Of a DNA stretch of 64,000 nt, positions 16,432-25,127 are shown piece by piece. How positions within the stretch are numbered: position 1 is the stretch's first letter; every line of letters starts with the position of its first letter. The translations under genes and the position numbers were made by a program. The notes under the pieces were generated by a model, which did not search any database, had not been told where the DNA came from, and saw only the letters and a list, made by a program, of their open reading frames with translations. Source of the stretch: Komagataeibacter nataicola (lineage in GTDB: Bacteria > Pseudomonadota > Alphaproteobacteria > Acetobacterales > Acetobacteraceae); assembly GCF_003207795.1 (NCBI RefSeq), contig NZ_NIRT01000001.1, forward strand, positions 124,001 to 188,000, given 5' to 3'.

Positions 16432-17489
16432 GCCAGCACCATCCCGCCACGCAGGGCCAGTGCCAGCACCATGCAGCCCAACGCCAGCGCCAGGCCTGCC
16501 CGCGCCCGTGCAGCCGGGTCCGGTTCCGCCCCGGCAGACATGCGGGCAAATACAGGCCACAGGCAGGCTCCGGCCAGCAGGGCGACACCCGGCGCGGCCC
16601 CCATTTCAGCCAGTAGCACAAGGGCCAGCGCCACCCCTGGCAGAAAGGGCGGCCACAACAGGCTGAAAGGCCCTGCCATGCGCCGGACTCCACCGCCACA
16701 GGCCAACGCCAGCAGGCAGGCCGCAAGCGGCAGGGATGCCATGGCAGGCGGCAGCCCCGCAGCCAGCACCACCCAGCCCGACCAGTCCATGCCGCCCGAG
16801 GGCGCACGAGCCCCGGGCCGCAGCGACCACAGCAGGCACACGCAGCCCAGAAAGGTCAGCGCGGCACGAAGGGCGGGCCACGCCATCACCGCCTGCGCCA
16901 GCACCGGCATCGTGGCCAGCAGCGCCATCTGCCGCTCCGCGAGCGCCTGCCCGCGTGCGCTGCCCGACATGACGCCACAGGCCAGCAGCAATCCGCCCGC
17001 CAGCAGCACGGCACCGCCCTGCTCCTGCCGCGCGCCCCACCCGGCCTGCAGCACGAACAGCCCGCCCTGCGCCATAACCAGCCCCCCCAGGCCCGTGCGC
17101 AGCACGGTCCAGTCACCCTGCCTGCCAAAAGCAAGGTACAGGCCCAGCGCCAGCCCGATGAACATGACCAGCAGGTCGCACCGCCCGCACGCCACGGCCA
17201 GAGTCGCATTGGCTGACAGGATGAAGGGCTCGACCCCCGCCATGCGGCCCTCCTCCCGCGCCGTCGTTTCCGGCATGAAAATGCGTACGCACAGCGCCAG
17301 TGCCGGGCCAGCCAGCATCAGCGCCTGCGCCATGGCAGGAGCAGCCTGACAGCCAACCGCGCACAACCCCAGAAGCAGCACCGCCAGCAGGCCACGCAAA
17401 GCGCGCGGGCCACCGGTTGCCATCAGGGCCATGACCGCAAGCAGCATCCAGCCCACCACCAGACTGATGAAAAGCGCGGGTGACATCAT
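16428..17489 (-). CDS. Membrane subunit in the hyfF position of the hydrogenase-like operon
   Basis: A 353-residue, very hydrophobic protein with about ten predicted membrane helices. By position and operon order it corresponds to HyfF (antiporter-like), but it is about 170 residues shorter than usual and I cannot align a NuoL/M/N core with confidence. It contains no lysine, so the conserved membrane lysines of antiporter-like subunits are missing. Starts at 17489 (ATGA overlap with the preceding gene) or 17486 (TGATG) are both possible. The 3' end overlaps the large-subunit ATG by 4 nt. It may be a scaffold or quinone-side membrane arm piece; that is inference. Confidence 0.7.
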   Translation of the reverse strand: MMSPALFISLVVGWMLLAVMALMATGGPRALRGLLAVLLLGLCAVGCQAAPAMAQALMLAGPALALCVRIFMPETTAREEGRMAGVEPFILSANATLAVACGRCDLLVMFIGLALGLYLAFGRQGDWTVLRTGLGGLVMAQGGLFVLQAGWGARQEQGGAVLLAGGLLLACGVMSGSARGQALAERQMALLATMPVLAQAVMAWPALRAALTFLGCVCLLWSLRPGARAPSGGMDWSGWVVLAAGLPPAMASLPLAACLLALACGGGVRRMAGPFSLLWPPFLPGVALALVLLAEMGAAPGVALLAGACLWPVFARMSAGAEPDPAARARAGLALALGCMVLALALRGGMVLA

Positions 17490-18031
17490 GGTGCCATCCC
17501 ACCCGACCGGCGCGCGCGCAGCAGCACGAGGTTCAGGACCGCTACCGCCACGAGCGTTTCCACCATGACCAGCGGGCTGTCGGCCAGCCCCGCCAGCAGC
17601 ATCACGCCATCGAGCCCGCAGGCCAGCCCCGCGCACAGGGCGGCAGGCGCGCGGGCAATGCACGCCCCCCACACCCCGCACACAATGGCGGATAATCCCG
17701 CCAGCCCCATAAGCCGCGCCGTCATGCCACCGGGCATGCCGGGCACGATCACCTGCGCCAGCACCGCAACACAGACCAGCCCACCGCAAAGGCGCAGGCC
17801 GCTGCGCTCACGCGGGCCTGCCTGCCCGTGCAGCATCTGCACCCCCAGCAGCCCGACCAGCCCCGCCTGTGCGCCCGCCAGCAGGCACGCCATTCCCACG
17901 CTGCCCTGCGCCCATTGCCACAGCCACACGCATGCCGCAGCCAAGCCCGCATGCCAGGCAAGGCCGCCACCCCACCCCCCGGAGCCGGAAAGCGACACAA
18001 TCACCACCATGCCCAGCAACAGTACAAGCAT
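17486..18031 (-). CDS. HyfE-like small membrane subunit
   Basis: A 181-residue protein with six predicted membrane helices. It sits in the hyfE position (between the NuoH-like and hyfF-position genes) and has about the length of HyfE (around 216), which carries a NuoK-like part. The tail SPLVMVETLVAVAVLNLVLL has the acidic residue within a helix that is seen at the end of HyfE proteins. No lysine is present. The start is the ATG at 18031, 2 nt after the preceding stop. Family assignment rests mainly on synteny and topology. Confidence 0.65.
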   Translation of the reverse strand: MLVLLLGMVVIVSLSGSGGWGGGLAWHAGLAAACVWLWQWAQGSVGMACLLAGAQAGLVGLLGVQMLHGQAGPRERSGLRLCGGLVCVAVLAQVIVPGMPGGMTARLMGLAGLSAIVCGVWGACIARAPAALCAGLACGLDGVMLLAGLADSPLVMVETLVAVAVLNLVLLRARRSGGMAP

Positions 18032-18033
18032 GC

Positions 18034-18999
18034 TCAATCCGCCCCCCGGCCCGCAAACAGCAGCACCCCGGCCATCAGGGCGCATAACAGGGCAAGCCCC
18101 GCCCGCCAGCCCGCATGCTGCCTGCCCGCCGAGACCACGAATACCCGCAGCCCCGCAACGCACCCGCAGGCCAGCAGCATATGCCCGGCCCACAGCCCCA
18201 TCGCCCCCAGCAGCGACACGCCCCGCCATGAGCGGGCCATGAGATCGGGCTCCACAATCCCTTCGGGCCAGACCAGATCACGCGCCAGCATCATCCACAC
18301 CACCGCCAGCAGGTCACGCGCATACAGCGCCACCGCGCGGTCGGGGCCTGCCAGATCCTCCAGCATGGTGGCAAACAGGCGTAACGCCGTGCCATCGCTT
18401 TCCTCCACTCCCGCCAGCACCAGCGCCGCCGCCACCAGCGCCAGTGGCACACGCACCACGTTCATGTCCGCCACATGCGCCTGCCGCACCAGCCCCGCCA
18501 GCGTGCCATCGGGCAGACACAACCCCAGCACCACGCAGACCAGCAGCAGCACGGGCTGGATCATGATGCCAAGACACGCCGCCTTCAGCCCCGCATGACC
18601 GGGCCGGGCCAGCCCCGCCGCAAGGGCCGTGACCACAAGGGCCAGAAACGCCATTTCCAGCAGGCCACCCACGATCAGCAGGTCCGACAGGTCGCTGCCG
18701 GGCAGGCCGATGCAGAATGAAGGCACCAGCCCTGCCGCGGCCAGCGCCGCTGCAAGGCCCAGCCAGGGGGCCACCGCCGTAACCTGCGCGCCTGCGGCCG
18801 AGCGCACCCCCGGCTGCCGCCACGCATGGCGCAACACGCGCCAGTGGGCCAGCGGGTCGGGCGGGCGGCGCTCGCCTTCCATGCAGGCCGCCATCCAGCG
18901 CAGCAGGGCAATCCAGACCGGCGCCATCAGCGCAACCAGCGCCATATGCCAGCCCGCCAGCAACAGCGCCTGCATGTGTGCCGCAAGGAATGGTGCCAT
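18034..18999 (-). CDS. NuoH/HyfC-like membrane subunit
   Basis: A 321-residue membrane protein of the respiratory-chain subunit 1 family (HyfC/HycD, NuoH). Helix-loop features include HWRVLRHAWRQPGVRSAAGA and a loop VEESDGTALRLFATMLEDLAGPDRA (read in two pieces). That loop occupies the place of the acidic NuoH loop facing the quinone or cluster entrance. Only one lysine occurs in the protein. The ATG at 18999 shares a base with the preceding TAA (TAATG). In complex I and Hyf this subunit anchors the hydrophilic arm to the membrane. Confidence 0.78.
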   Translation of the reverse strand: MAPFLAAHMQALLLAGWHMALVALMAPVWIALLRWMAACMEGERRPPDPLAHWRVLRHAWRQPGVRSAAGAQVTAVAPWLGLAAALAAAGLVPSFCIGLPGSDLSDLLIVGGLLEMAFLALVVTALAAGLARPGHAGLKAACLGIMIQPVLLLVCVVLGLCLPDGTLAGLVRQAHVADMNVVRVPLALVAAALVLAGVEESDGTALRLFATMLEDLAGPDRAVALYARDLLAVVWMMLARDLVWPEGIVEPDLMARSWRGVSLLGAMGLWAGHMLLACGCVAGLRVFVVSAGRQHAGWRAGLALLCALMAGVLLFAGRGAD

Positions 19000-20858
19000 T
19001 ACCCCTGCCCCTGCCACGCAATGAACATGAGGGCGAGAACGCAGGCCACCACCAGCACCACCGGCCCCGCCAACCGCCGCCCGCGCCATGCGCCCGCCAC
19101 ACGCCCCGCGCCTGCCAGCACGAGCCTGCGCCCCTGCCACAGGCTACGCGCGTAATCACGCACGAAACGCCGCCGCGCCGGTGCCGCCACGGCCATATCG
19201 AGCAGCATGCGCGCGGGGTTGCCCGGCCCCACCTGTGTGAGCGGATCGCCAAACACCATCCACGGTGGCACCACGGGCGCGCCCTGCTGCCACCCCGCCA
19301 CCTGCCGCGTGGGCGTGCGGCAGGCCAGCCAGCGCACCACCGCCACCACGCCACCCACCAGCGCGACAAACAGGCACAGCCGGGCGGGATGCAGCGCAGC
19401 GCCCCCATCGGGCGATGTCAGGGCAACCACCGCCAGACCGGCCCATCCGCCAGCCGCCCCCGAGCCAGCGCCCTGCATCAATGCCAGCCACCAGCCGGGC
19501 CAGATGGAAACCAGCACGATCGGCAGTCCCGCCACCAGCACGGCCCATTGGTCGCGCACGGGCGGGTCTGCCGCCCCCGCGCCACGCGGGGTGCGCGGCC
19601 TGCCACACAGCATGACCGCGACAATACGCACAAGGGCCAGCATCCGCACCGCCCAGCCCACGCCCAGCACGGCCAGCGCCAGCAGCAGCGGCACCTCGCC
19701 CGCCAGTCCACCCGCATGCGGCATGGACGCCAGCAGGCGCAGCAGCATCCAGATAATGGAAAAACCAAGTAGTGGCGGCAGCCCGCTCTCGGCCAGCAGC
19801 GCCAGCGCGAACAGCGCGGACAGGCGCGGCATGAGCACCCCCAGCCCGCCCAGCCGGAGCAGCGAGAGCGCACCCGCTTCGCGCTCCATCACATCAAGCG
19901 CCCGGGCGGCCAGCACGCCAGCAAGCAGCAGGCCCGCCACCAGCATGTAGGTGCGCCCGGCGCAACCGGCCATGCCGGGCAGGTCATCGGCCCGGGCCAG
20001 CAGCATGAGGCCCGCGAGCATGATGATGATGGCCCCCGTGCCCCCTGCCAGCCCGGTCAGGACCCGGCGCGCATCAGGCGCGCGCAGCGCCCGCCATGAG
20101 GCGGTCATGTAAAACAGGCACCCCGCCACGATCAGCACGCCGCCCCAGCGCATGTCGGCCACCGCCGTGCCTGCGGGCAGGCGCGCCCACAGGCTCATGG
20201 CGGCGATCATCGCGGCGATATCGGCCATGTGGAACGGGCGCAGGCCGCGCGGGGCCACCCTTAGAGAAAGCGAAAGCCCCAGCAGCCCCCGCGTGGCCAG
20301 CCAGCACAGCCCGGGCAGCAGGTAATCGACCTGACCGGGCAACCGGCTGCCCGCCGCCAGCAGCAGCAGGGCCATCATGTCGGGCGCGTGCCGCCTGCCT
20401 GCCTGTGGCGTGCGGCACAACGCCAGCAGAACCCATCCCGCCCCGATGGATGACACGACGCTCCCACCGCTCACCACAAGGGCGGCGCCAAGGCTGGCCG
20501 AACCATCACGCGGGGTGCGGGCCAGGGCGGCTACAAGCCCAAGCGGCACCAGCAGCACCACATCGGAGCCGCCAGCAAAAACACCCGACCAGGCCACCAC
20601 CCCGCCGGGCAGGGCGCACCCGTGCGAACAGGCGACAGCCAGGCCACACACCACCAGCCAGCCTGCCGCCAGCACGGGCCCTGCCCTGCGCTCCTGCCCC
20701 GGCAGGCTGGCGCGCAGGGCGGTTGCCAACCCCACCACAAGCAGGGCAACGACAAGGATGACAGGAATGATGATGGCCCTCCGGCTTGCCCCCGGCTGGC
20801 CGGGCGGAATCAGATCACGCCCGGCTGCCCCTTGCGGCGTGGCGGCGCGATACTCCAT
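18999..20858 (-). CDS. HyfB/NuoL-like antiporter-type subunit without lysines
   Basis: A 619-residue polytopic protein with more than 14 hydrophobic segments. It is similar in length to HyfB/HycC (about 610-670) and contains a LPPLLGFSIIW segment resembling the conserved LPPLxGFxxKW of antiporter-like subunits, with the lysine replaced. The whole protein has no lysine, so the proton-channel lysines of NuoL/M/N are absent. The ATG at 20858 has GGAG 4 nt upstream; the TTG 3 nt earlier is less likely. It is the first gene of the six-gene operon (hyfB-C-E-F-G-I order). Proton pumping by this subunit is therefore doubtful. Confidence 0.75.
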   Translation of the reverse strand: MEYRAATPQGAAGRDLIPPGQPGASRRAIIIPVILVVALLVVGLATALRASLPGQERRAGPVLAAGWLVVCGLAVACSHGCALPGGVVAWSGVFAGGSDVVLLVPLGLVAALARTPRDGSASLGAALVVSGGSVVSSIGAGWVLLALCRTPQAGRRHAPDMMALLLLAAGSRLPGQVDYLLPGLCWLATRGLLGLSLSLRVAPRGLRPFHMADIAAMIAAMSLWARLPAGTAVADMRWGGVLIVAGCLFYMTASWRALRAPDARRVLTGLAGGTGAIIIMLAGLMLLARADDLPGMAGCAGRTYMLVAGLLLAGVLAARALDVMEREAGALSLLRLGGLGVLMPRLSALFALALLAESGLPPLLGFSIIWMLLRLLASMPHAGGLAGEVPLLLALAVLGVGWAVRMLALVRIVAVMLCGRPRTPRGAGAADPPVRDQWAVLVAGLPIVLVSIWPGWWLALMQGAGSGAAGGWAGLAVVALTSPDGGAALHPARLCLFVALVGGVVAVVRWLACRTPTRQVAGWQQGAPVVPPWMVFGDPLTQVGPGNPARMLLDMAVAAPARRRFVRDYARSLWQGRRLVLAGAGRVAGAWRGRRLAGPVVLVVACVLALMFIAWQGQG

Positions 20859-21316
20859 CAATCTCCGCCAGACCGCCGCGCGTCAAGATGATCGCGTTTA
20901 CGGTGGCAGTTTCATGCGGGCGGTCCGCTGACCGGCCATCGCGTATCATGCTGCTCCGCTCCGCCCCGCCCCGGCAGGCGATGCCAGCATGCCCGGCAGG
21001 ACGGCCCATGCATGGCGAAACACCGCCCCCATCCGGTGGTACCAGCATCTACAGCACGCCACATGCCACGCCCGCATATGCACGGCCCCGCCACGAAACC
21101 GACCGGCGGCACATCTGAAGGGATCGAAGAACCGTTTTTTTGAACTCCTGTTTCCTGCTTTCAGGGCTATGACGTTTTGATTGATGGTTGTCAGGGTAAC
21201 TTTTTCTCTGCGTTTTGATCCGTGCGAAGATATTGCCCCCGCTGAGCTGCTACATGGTCGCACTGATCCGCTCCAGAAAGCTAAAGCGGCGTCATTCATC
21301 CAGACCTGCCACCGTG
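20859..21316. other. 458-bp intergenic stretch upstream of the hydrogenase-like operon
   Basis: No gene is supported here. The part next to the operon (20859-21110) is GC-rich. The part from about 21118 to 21310 is noticeably more AT-rich than its surroundings, with runs such as GTTTTTTTG. Short frames exist on both strands but none has a start, ribosome site or recognisable family. It should contain the operon promoter on the minus strand. An eroded insertion or gene remnant in the AT-rich half is possible but unproven. Confidence 0.5.
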
Positions 21317-22168
21317 TCAGATCATGGCCAGCGGTTCCTTACGGCGCGGCGGCGCGATGGCGGCGTCGATCTCGGCAAGGTCATCGCGTGTCAGCGTAAT
21401 TTCGGTCGCGGCAAAGTTCTCGTGCTGGTGCTTCGGGCTGCCTGCCTTGGGGATGGCCAGCACGTTTTCCTGCCGCAGCACCCAGGCCAGCGCGATCTGG
21501 GCAGGACTGGCCGGGCCGAGCGAGGTCTTGTGCCGTGCCGCCACCTGCTTCAGCACCGGCGCGCGCAGCAGGTCGCCACCCTGCCCTAATGGCGAGTAGG
21601 CCATGGTCACGATGCCTGCTGCACGGTCACGCGCCAGCAGGTCGAATTCCGCGCCACGGTAGTCGAGGCTGTACAGCACCTGATTGGCGGCACACGGTGT
21701 GGTGGCGGTAATGCTTTCCACCTCGCGCATGCCATCGGTATCGAAATTGGAAACGCCCCAGCTGCCGATCAGGTCCGCAGCCACCAGGTCATCAAAGCCT
21801 GCTATGGTTTCCTCCAGCGGCTCGCTGCCCTCCCAGTGCAGCAGGTAGAGGTCGAGATATTCGGTACCCAGCCGTTTGAGCGACGCCTCGCACGCACGCC
21901 GCACGCCCTTGCGCGATGCGTTTGAGGGCAACACCTTGCTGACCAGAAATACGTCATCACGCCGCCCGCGGATCGCCTCGCCCACCAGTTTTTCCGATCG
22001 GCCAGAGCCGTACATCTCGGCGGTGTCCACCACGCGGATCCCGGCCTCAAGCCCTGCATGGATGCTTTTTATTTCATCCGCGCGGCGGCTGTCGCTGTCC
22101 CCCATGTTCCATGTGCCCATGCCAAGGGCCGGGACGGTGGTGCCGTTGGGGAAAGTGACCGTCTTCAT
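21317..22168 (-). CDS. Aldo/keto reductase (2,5-diketogluconate reductase-like)
   Basis: A 283-residue NADPH-dependent reductase of the AKR superfamily. The catalytic tetrad is complete: Asp48 and Tyr53 in VVDTAEMYGSG, Lys78 in LVSKVLPS and His111 in LYLLHWEGS. Cofactor-binding elements YSPLGQGG and IPKAGSPKHQHEN are present. The substrate cannot be fixed from sequence; DkgA-type ketogluconate reduction would fit an acetic acid bacterium but is only inference. The start is the ATG at 22168, with GGCAGG upstream. It lies 52 nt downstream of holC on the same strand. Confidence 0.9.
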   Translation of the reverse strand: MKTVTFPNGTTVPALGMGTWNMGDSDSRRADEIKSIHAGLEAGIRVVDTAEMYGSGRSEKLVGEAIRGRRDDVFLVSKVLPSNASRKGVRRACEASLKRLGTEYLDLYLLHWEGSEPLEETIAGFDDLVAADLIGSWGVSNFDTDGMREVESITATTPCAANQVLYSLDYRGAEFDLLARDRAAGIVTMAYSPLGQGGDLLRAPVLKQVAARHKTSLGPASPAQIALAWVLRQENVLAIPKAGSPKHQHENFAATEITLTRDDLAEIDAAIAPPRRKEPLAMI

Positions 22169-22220
22169 ACGCAACCTGCCTTTCGTCCATGCCGCGCGGG
22201 TGCGCCCCGCGCGATGGTGC

Positions 22221-22667
22221 CTATTTGCGACGCGCCCAGCCTTTGGGCTGCTGTTGCCAGTAGCTCAGCTCATGCCCGGCCTCGCGCCATGCCACCCAGC
22301 GCGCGCGGGCAGCCGCCACGGCGGCCTCGTCATGGCCATCGAACAGGTCGAACACCCGCTCGAAGGGAGAAAGATCGGACATCTCCACCCCATCGAGCAG
22401 GAAGGCGAAGGTCGCGCCATTGGGCACGTCCTCGCCTTCGGTCAGCCAGATGGGCTGCCATTCCCCATGCCCCATGGCTTTTGTGCCGTGGGGGAGCCAT
22501 AGCGGGCTGGTGGAACGCCATAGCCCGTCATCGAGTTCGGCCACCCGCTCAGCCGTGCCACAGCGGATGACCGCCCGTTTGCTGGCCGCAAGCGTGCGGC
22601 CAAGCAGCGCGGGCAGTACTTCCACCGCCTTGGAACGCGTCAGGTGATAGAAGCCGATCTGCGCCAT
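22221..22667 (-). CDS. holC: DNA polymerase III chi subunit
   Basis: A 148-residue protein of the HolC family. It opens with IGFYHLTRSKAVEVLPALLGRTL and includes LWLPHGTKAMGH and PIWLTEGEDVPNGATFAFLLDG, the conserved blocks of chi. Chi links the clamp loader (through psi) to single-stranded DNA-binding protein. The start is the ATG at 22667; a longer frame to 22697 has no conserved sequence. The alphaproteobacterial form is typically found right after pepA, as here (43 nt gap), so the two are likely co-transcribed. Confidence 0.9.
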   Translation of the reverse strand: MAQIGFYHLTRSKAVEVLPALLGRTLAASKRAVIRCGTAERVAELDDGLWRSTSPLWLPHGTKAMGHGEWQPIWLTEGEDVPNGATFAFLLDGVEMSDLSPFERVFDLFDGHDEAAVAAARARWVAWREAGHELSYWQQQPKGWARRK

Positions 22668-22709
22668 GGAGTTCCCTGTCCTGCCCTGTCCTGCCACGCG
22701 GGGCAGGCA

Positions 22710-24188
22710 TTACCCCTCGTAATGCGTGCTGACCAGGCGGTCGAGCAGGCGCACGCCAAAGCCGGTCGCGCCCTTGGGCGCGTGCGACGTGGCGCGCGAG
22801 GAGAACACCGTGCCCGCGATGTCGAGATGCGCCCATGGCACGTCATTGACAAAGCATTCAAGGAACTTGGCTGCCGTAATCGAGCCGCCGGGGCGGCCGC
22901 CGATGTTCTTGAGGTCGGCAATGTCCGAGCGCAGCAGTTCAAGGTAGGCGGCATCAAGCGGCATGCGCCACAGCTTCTCGCCCGTCGCCTCGCCGGTGCC
23001 GGACAGGTGGCCTGCCAGTTCATCACTGTTCGAGAACAGGCCCGCGCGTTCCACGCCAAGGCTGACCACGATCGCGCCGGTAAGCGTTGCGAGGTTGACC
23101 ATGAAGCGCGGCCTGAAGCGGTCCTGCGTGTACCACAGCACATCGGCCAGCACGAGGCGGCCTTCGGCATCGGTGTTGAGCACCTCCACCGTCTGGCCTG
23201 AGGCCGTGCGCACCACATCACCGGGGCGCTGGGCGTTGCCGGACAGCATGTTCTCGACAAGCCCCACCACGCCCACGGCGTTGACCTTCGCCTTGCGCCC
23301 GGCCAGCGCCGCCATGGTGCCGACCACGGCGGCGGCACCACCCATGTCGGTTTTCATCTCATCCATGCCAGCGGCGGGCTTGATCGAGATGCCGCCGGAA
23401 TCAAACGTCACGCCCTTGCCCACGAAGGCCACCGGGGCTTCGCCTGCCGTGCCGCCGTTCCAGCGCATGATGACGGTGCGCGGGGGCGCATCACTGCCCT
23501 GGGCCACGCCCAGCAGTGCGCCAAAGCCCAGCTTGTGCATGGCGTCACGGTCGAGCACCTCCACTTCCACGCCAAGGTCACGCAGGGCCAGGATGCGCTG
23601 CTCGAATTCCGGCGGGCGCAGCATGTTGGCAGGCTCGGACACCAGATCGCGGCACAGGAACACGCCACGCGCCACCGCCAGCAGCGGCTGCCATGCCGCC
23701 TGAGTGGCCGCCGGGTCAGCTACCAGCACGCTCACCGTTGCCAGTTTGCTCACCTCGCCCTTGCGCGGGGTGGTGCGATACGAATCGAAGCGATAGCTGC
23801 CCAGCACGGCGCCAAGCGCCACATGGGCGGCAAGACCGGGGGAAAGGCTGTCGGCCACAATGGCGCCCTGCTCGCCCCCCTGCGCCAGGGCACGGGCCGC
23901 GGCAACGCCCGCGCGTTCGGCCTGCGTTGCGCACAGGGCGTCCATCGCACCCAGCCCGACCAGGATCACGCGGTCATAGCCTGCGCCGGGTGCGAGCACC
24001 ACGCAGGTCTTTGCCACCTCGAAGCCGAAGCGCGCGGCTTTGGCGGCACGCGCCAGCGCGCCCCCGGTAGCGGCATCAATCTGGGCAAACAGGCCCGCGG
24101 GCGCCGTGCCGGAAGGCGCAAGGATGGCGATCGTGCCGCCGGCAGGCGCCGTAGCATCGGAAAAGGCAATATCGAGCATAAGGGTCAC
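22710..24188 (-). CDS. pepA: Leucyl aminopeptidase (M17)
   Basis: A 492-residue cytosolic aminopeptidase that removes N-terminal residues from peptides using two metal ions. The C-terminal catalytic domain has the metal and active-site segments VGKGVTFDSGGISIKP, DMGGAAAVVGTMAAL and the family signature NTDAEGRLVLADVL. The N-terminal macro-like domain occupies residues 1-170. The probable start is GTG at 24188, with GGAG 4 nt upstream; an ATG three codons later (24179) lacks a ribosome site. It is divergent from cysQ, with 142 bp between them. Confidence 0.95.
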   Translation of the reverse strand: MTLMLDIAFSDATAPAGGTIAILAPSGTAPAGLFAQIDAATGGALARAAKAARFGFEVAKTCVVLAPGAGYDRVILVGLGAMDALCATQAERAGVAAARALAQGGEQGAIVADSLSPGLAAHVALGAVLGSYRFDSYRTTPRKGEVSKLATVSVLVADPAATQAAWQPLLAVARGVFLCRDLVSEPANMLRPPEFEQRILALRDLGVEVEVLDRDAMHKLGFGALLGVAQGSDAPPRTVIMRWNGGTAGEAPVAFVGKGVTFDSGGISIKPAAGMDEMKTDMGGAAAVVGTMAALAGRKAKVNAVGVVGLVENMLSGNAQRPGDVVRTASGQTVEVLNTDAEGRLVLADVLWYTQDRFRPRFMVNLATLTGAIVVSLGVERAGLFSNSDELAGHLSGTGEATGEKLWRMPLDAAYLELLRSDIADLKNIGGRPGGSITAAKFLECFVNDVPWAHLDIAGTVFSSRATSHAPKGATGFGVRLLDRLVSTHYEG

Positions 24189-24330
24189 GGGGCTCCGCTA
24201 GGCAAAGGGTGGATGAACGGCGCGAAATCCTGCCCCGCCCATGCGGGAACGGGCCGGTTTTTCGCCACCGGGCACCATCAGGGCCGATAAAGGCATGACG
24301 GCGCGGCACGAGTAAGCTAATGCGAACAGC

Positions 24331-25116
24331 ATGAATACGCCATCCATGCCAGCTTATGAGGACAGATTCCTTCTGGATCTGGCCCTGCGCCTTGCCGATG
24401 AAGCGGCCGAACTGATCCGCGCCATCCGCGCGCGCGGCTTCGCCACCACGGTCAAGACCGACAGTTCCCCCGTAACCGAGGCCGACCACGCGGCGGAGGC
24501 GCATATCCTCAAGGGCCTGCGCGCCCATGCGCCCGCCATCCCCGTCGTGGCGGAGGAGGAAATGGCCGCGGGCATCCGCATCGACCCCGGCAGCGAGTTC
24601 TGGCTGGTCGACCCGCTTGACGGCACGCGCGAATTTGCCGCGGGCCGTGATGATTTTACCGTCAATATCGGCCTTGTCCGCCATAATCGGCCGGTGCTCG
24701 GCGCCGTGGCCCTGCCTGCCTACCACCAGCTTTATGGCGCAGGCGCCGGGCGGGGGGCCTTTCGCATCGACAAAAACGGTGAGCAGGCGATTCATGTGCG
24801 CCGCCCCCCGGCGGAGGGGCTGACGGTACTGGCCTCGCGCCATTATGCCGATGATCCGCGCCTGAAGGAATTTCTGGGCGGCCATCCCGTCGCCCATCTG
24901 GGCAATATCGGCTCGGCGGCCAAGTTCATCCGCGTGGCAGAGGGGCTGGCCGATCTCTACCCCCGCCTCGGCACCACCATGGAGTGGGACACCGCCGCCC
25001 CGCAGGCCGTAGTCGAGGCCGCCGGCGGCGCCATCCTCACGCCCGATGGCAAGCCGCTGGCCTATGGCAAGCCGGAATGGCGCAACCCGCACTTCGTGTG
25101 CCGTGGGGCACGGTAG
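24331..25116 (+). CDS. cysQ: 3'(2'),5'-bisphosphate nucleotidase CysQ
   Basis: A 261-residue inositol-monophosphatase-fold enzyme that recycles 3'-phosphoadenosine 5'-phosphate from sulfate assimilation. Metal-binding motifs are present: Glu in VVAEEE, DPLDGTREF and the C-terminal WDTAAPQAVVEAAGG. The CysQ subtype is indicated by TREFAAGRDDFTVNIGLV and ASRHYADD. The ATG at 24331 is used. A second ATG five codons in is also possible. It is followed 11 nt later by the Sua5-type gene, so the two are probably co-transcribed. Confidence 0.92.
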   Translation: MNTPSMPAYEDRFLLDLALRLADEAAELIRAIRARGFATTVKTDSSPVTEADHAAEAHILKGLRAHAPAIPVVAEEEMAAGIRIDPGSEFWLVDPLDGTREFAAGRDDFTVNIGLVRHNRPVLGAVALPAYHQLYGAGAGRGAFRIDKNGEQAIHVRRPPAEGLTVLASRHYADDPRLKEFLGGHPVAHLGNIGSAAKFIRVAEGLADLYPRLGTTMEWDTAAPQAVVEAAGGAILTPDGKPLAYGKPEWRNPHFVCRGAR

Positions 25117-25127
25117 GCGCGCCCCGC

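Noticed and set aside
22668-22709. CCTGCC...GGCAGG repeat after pepA as a terminator
   Set aside because: The stem is only 6 bp, there is no T-run on the minus strand, and holC probably continues the transcript.
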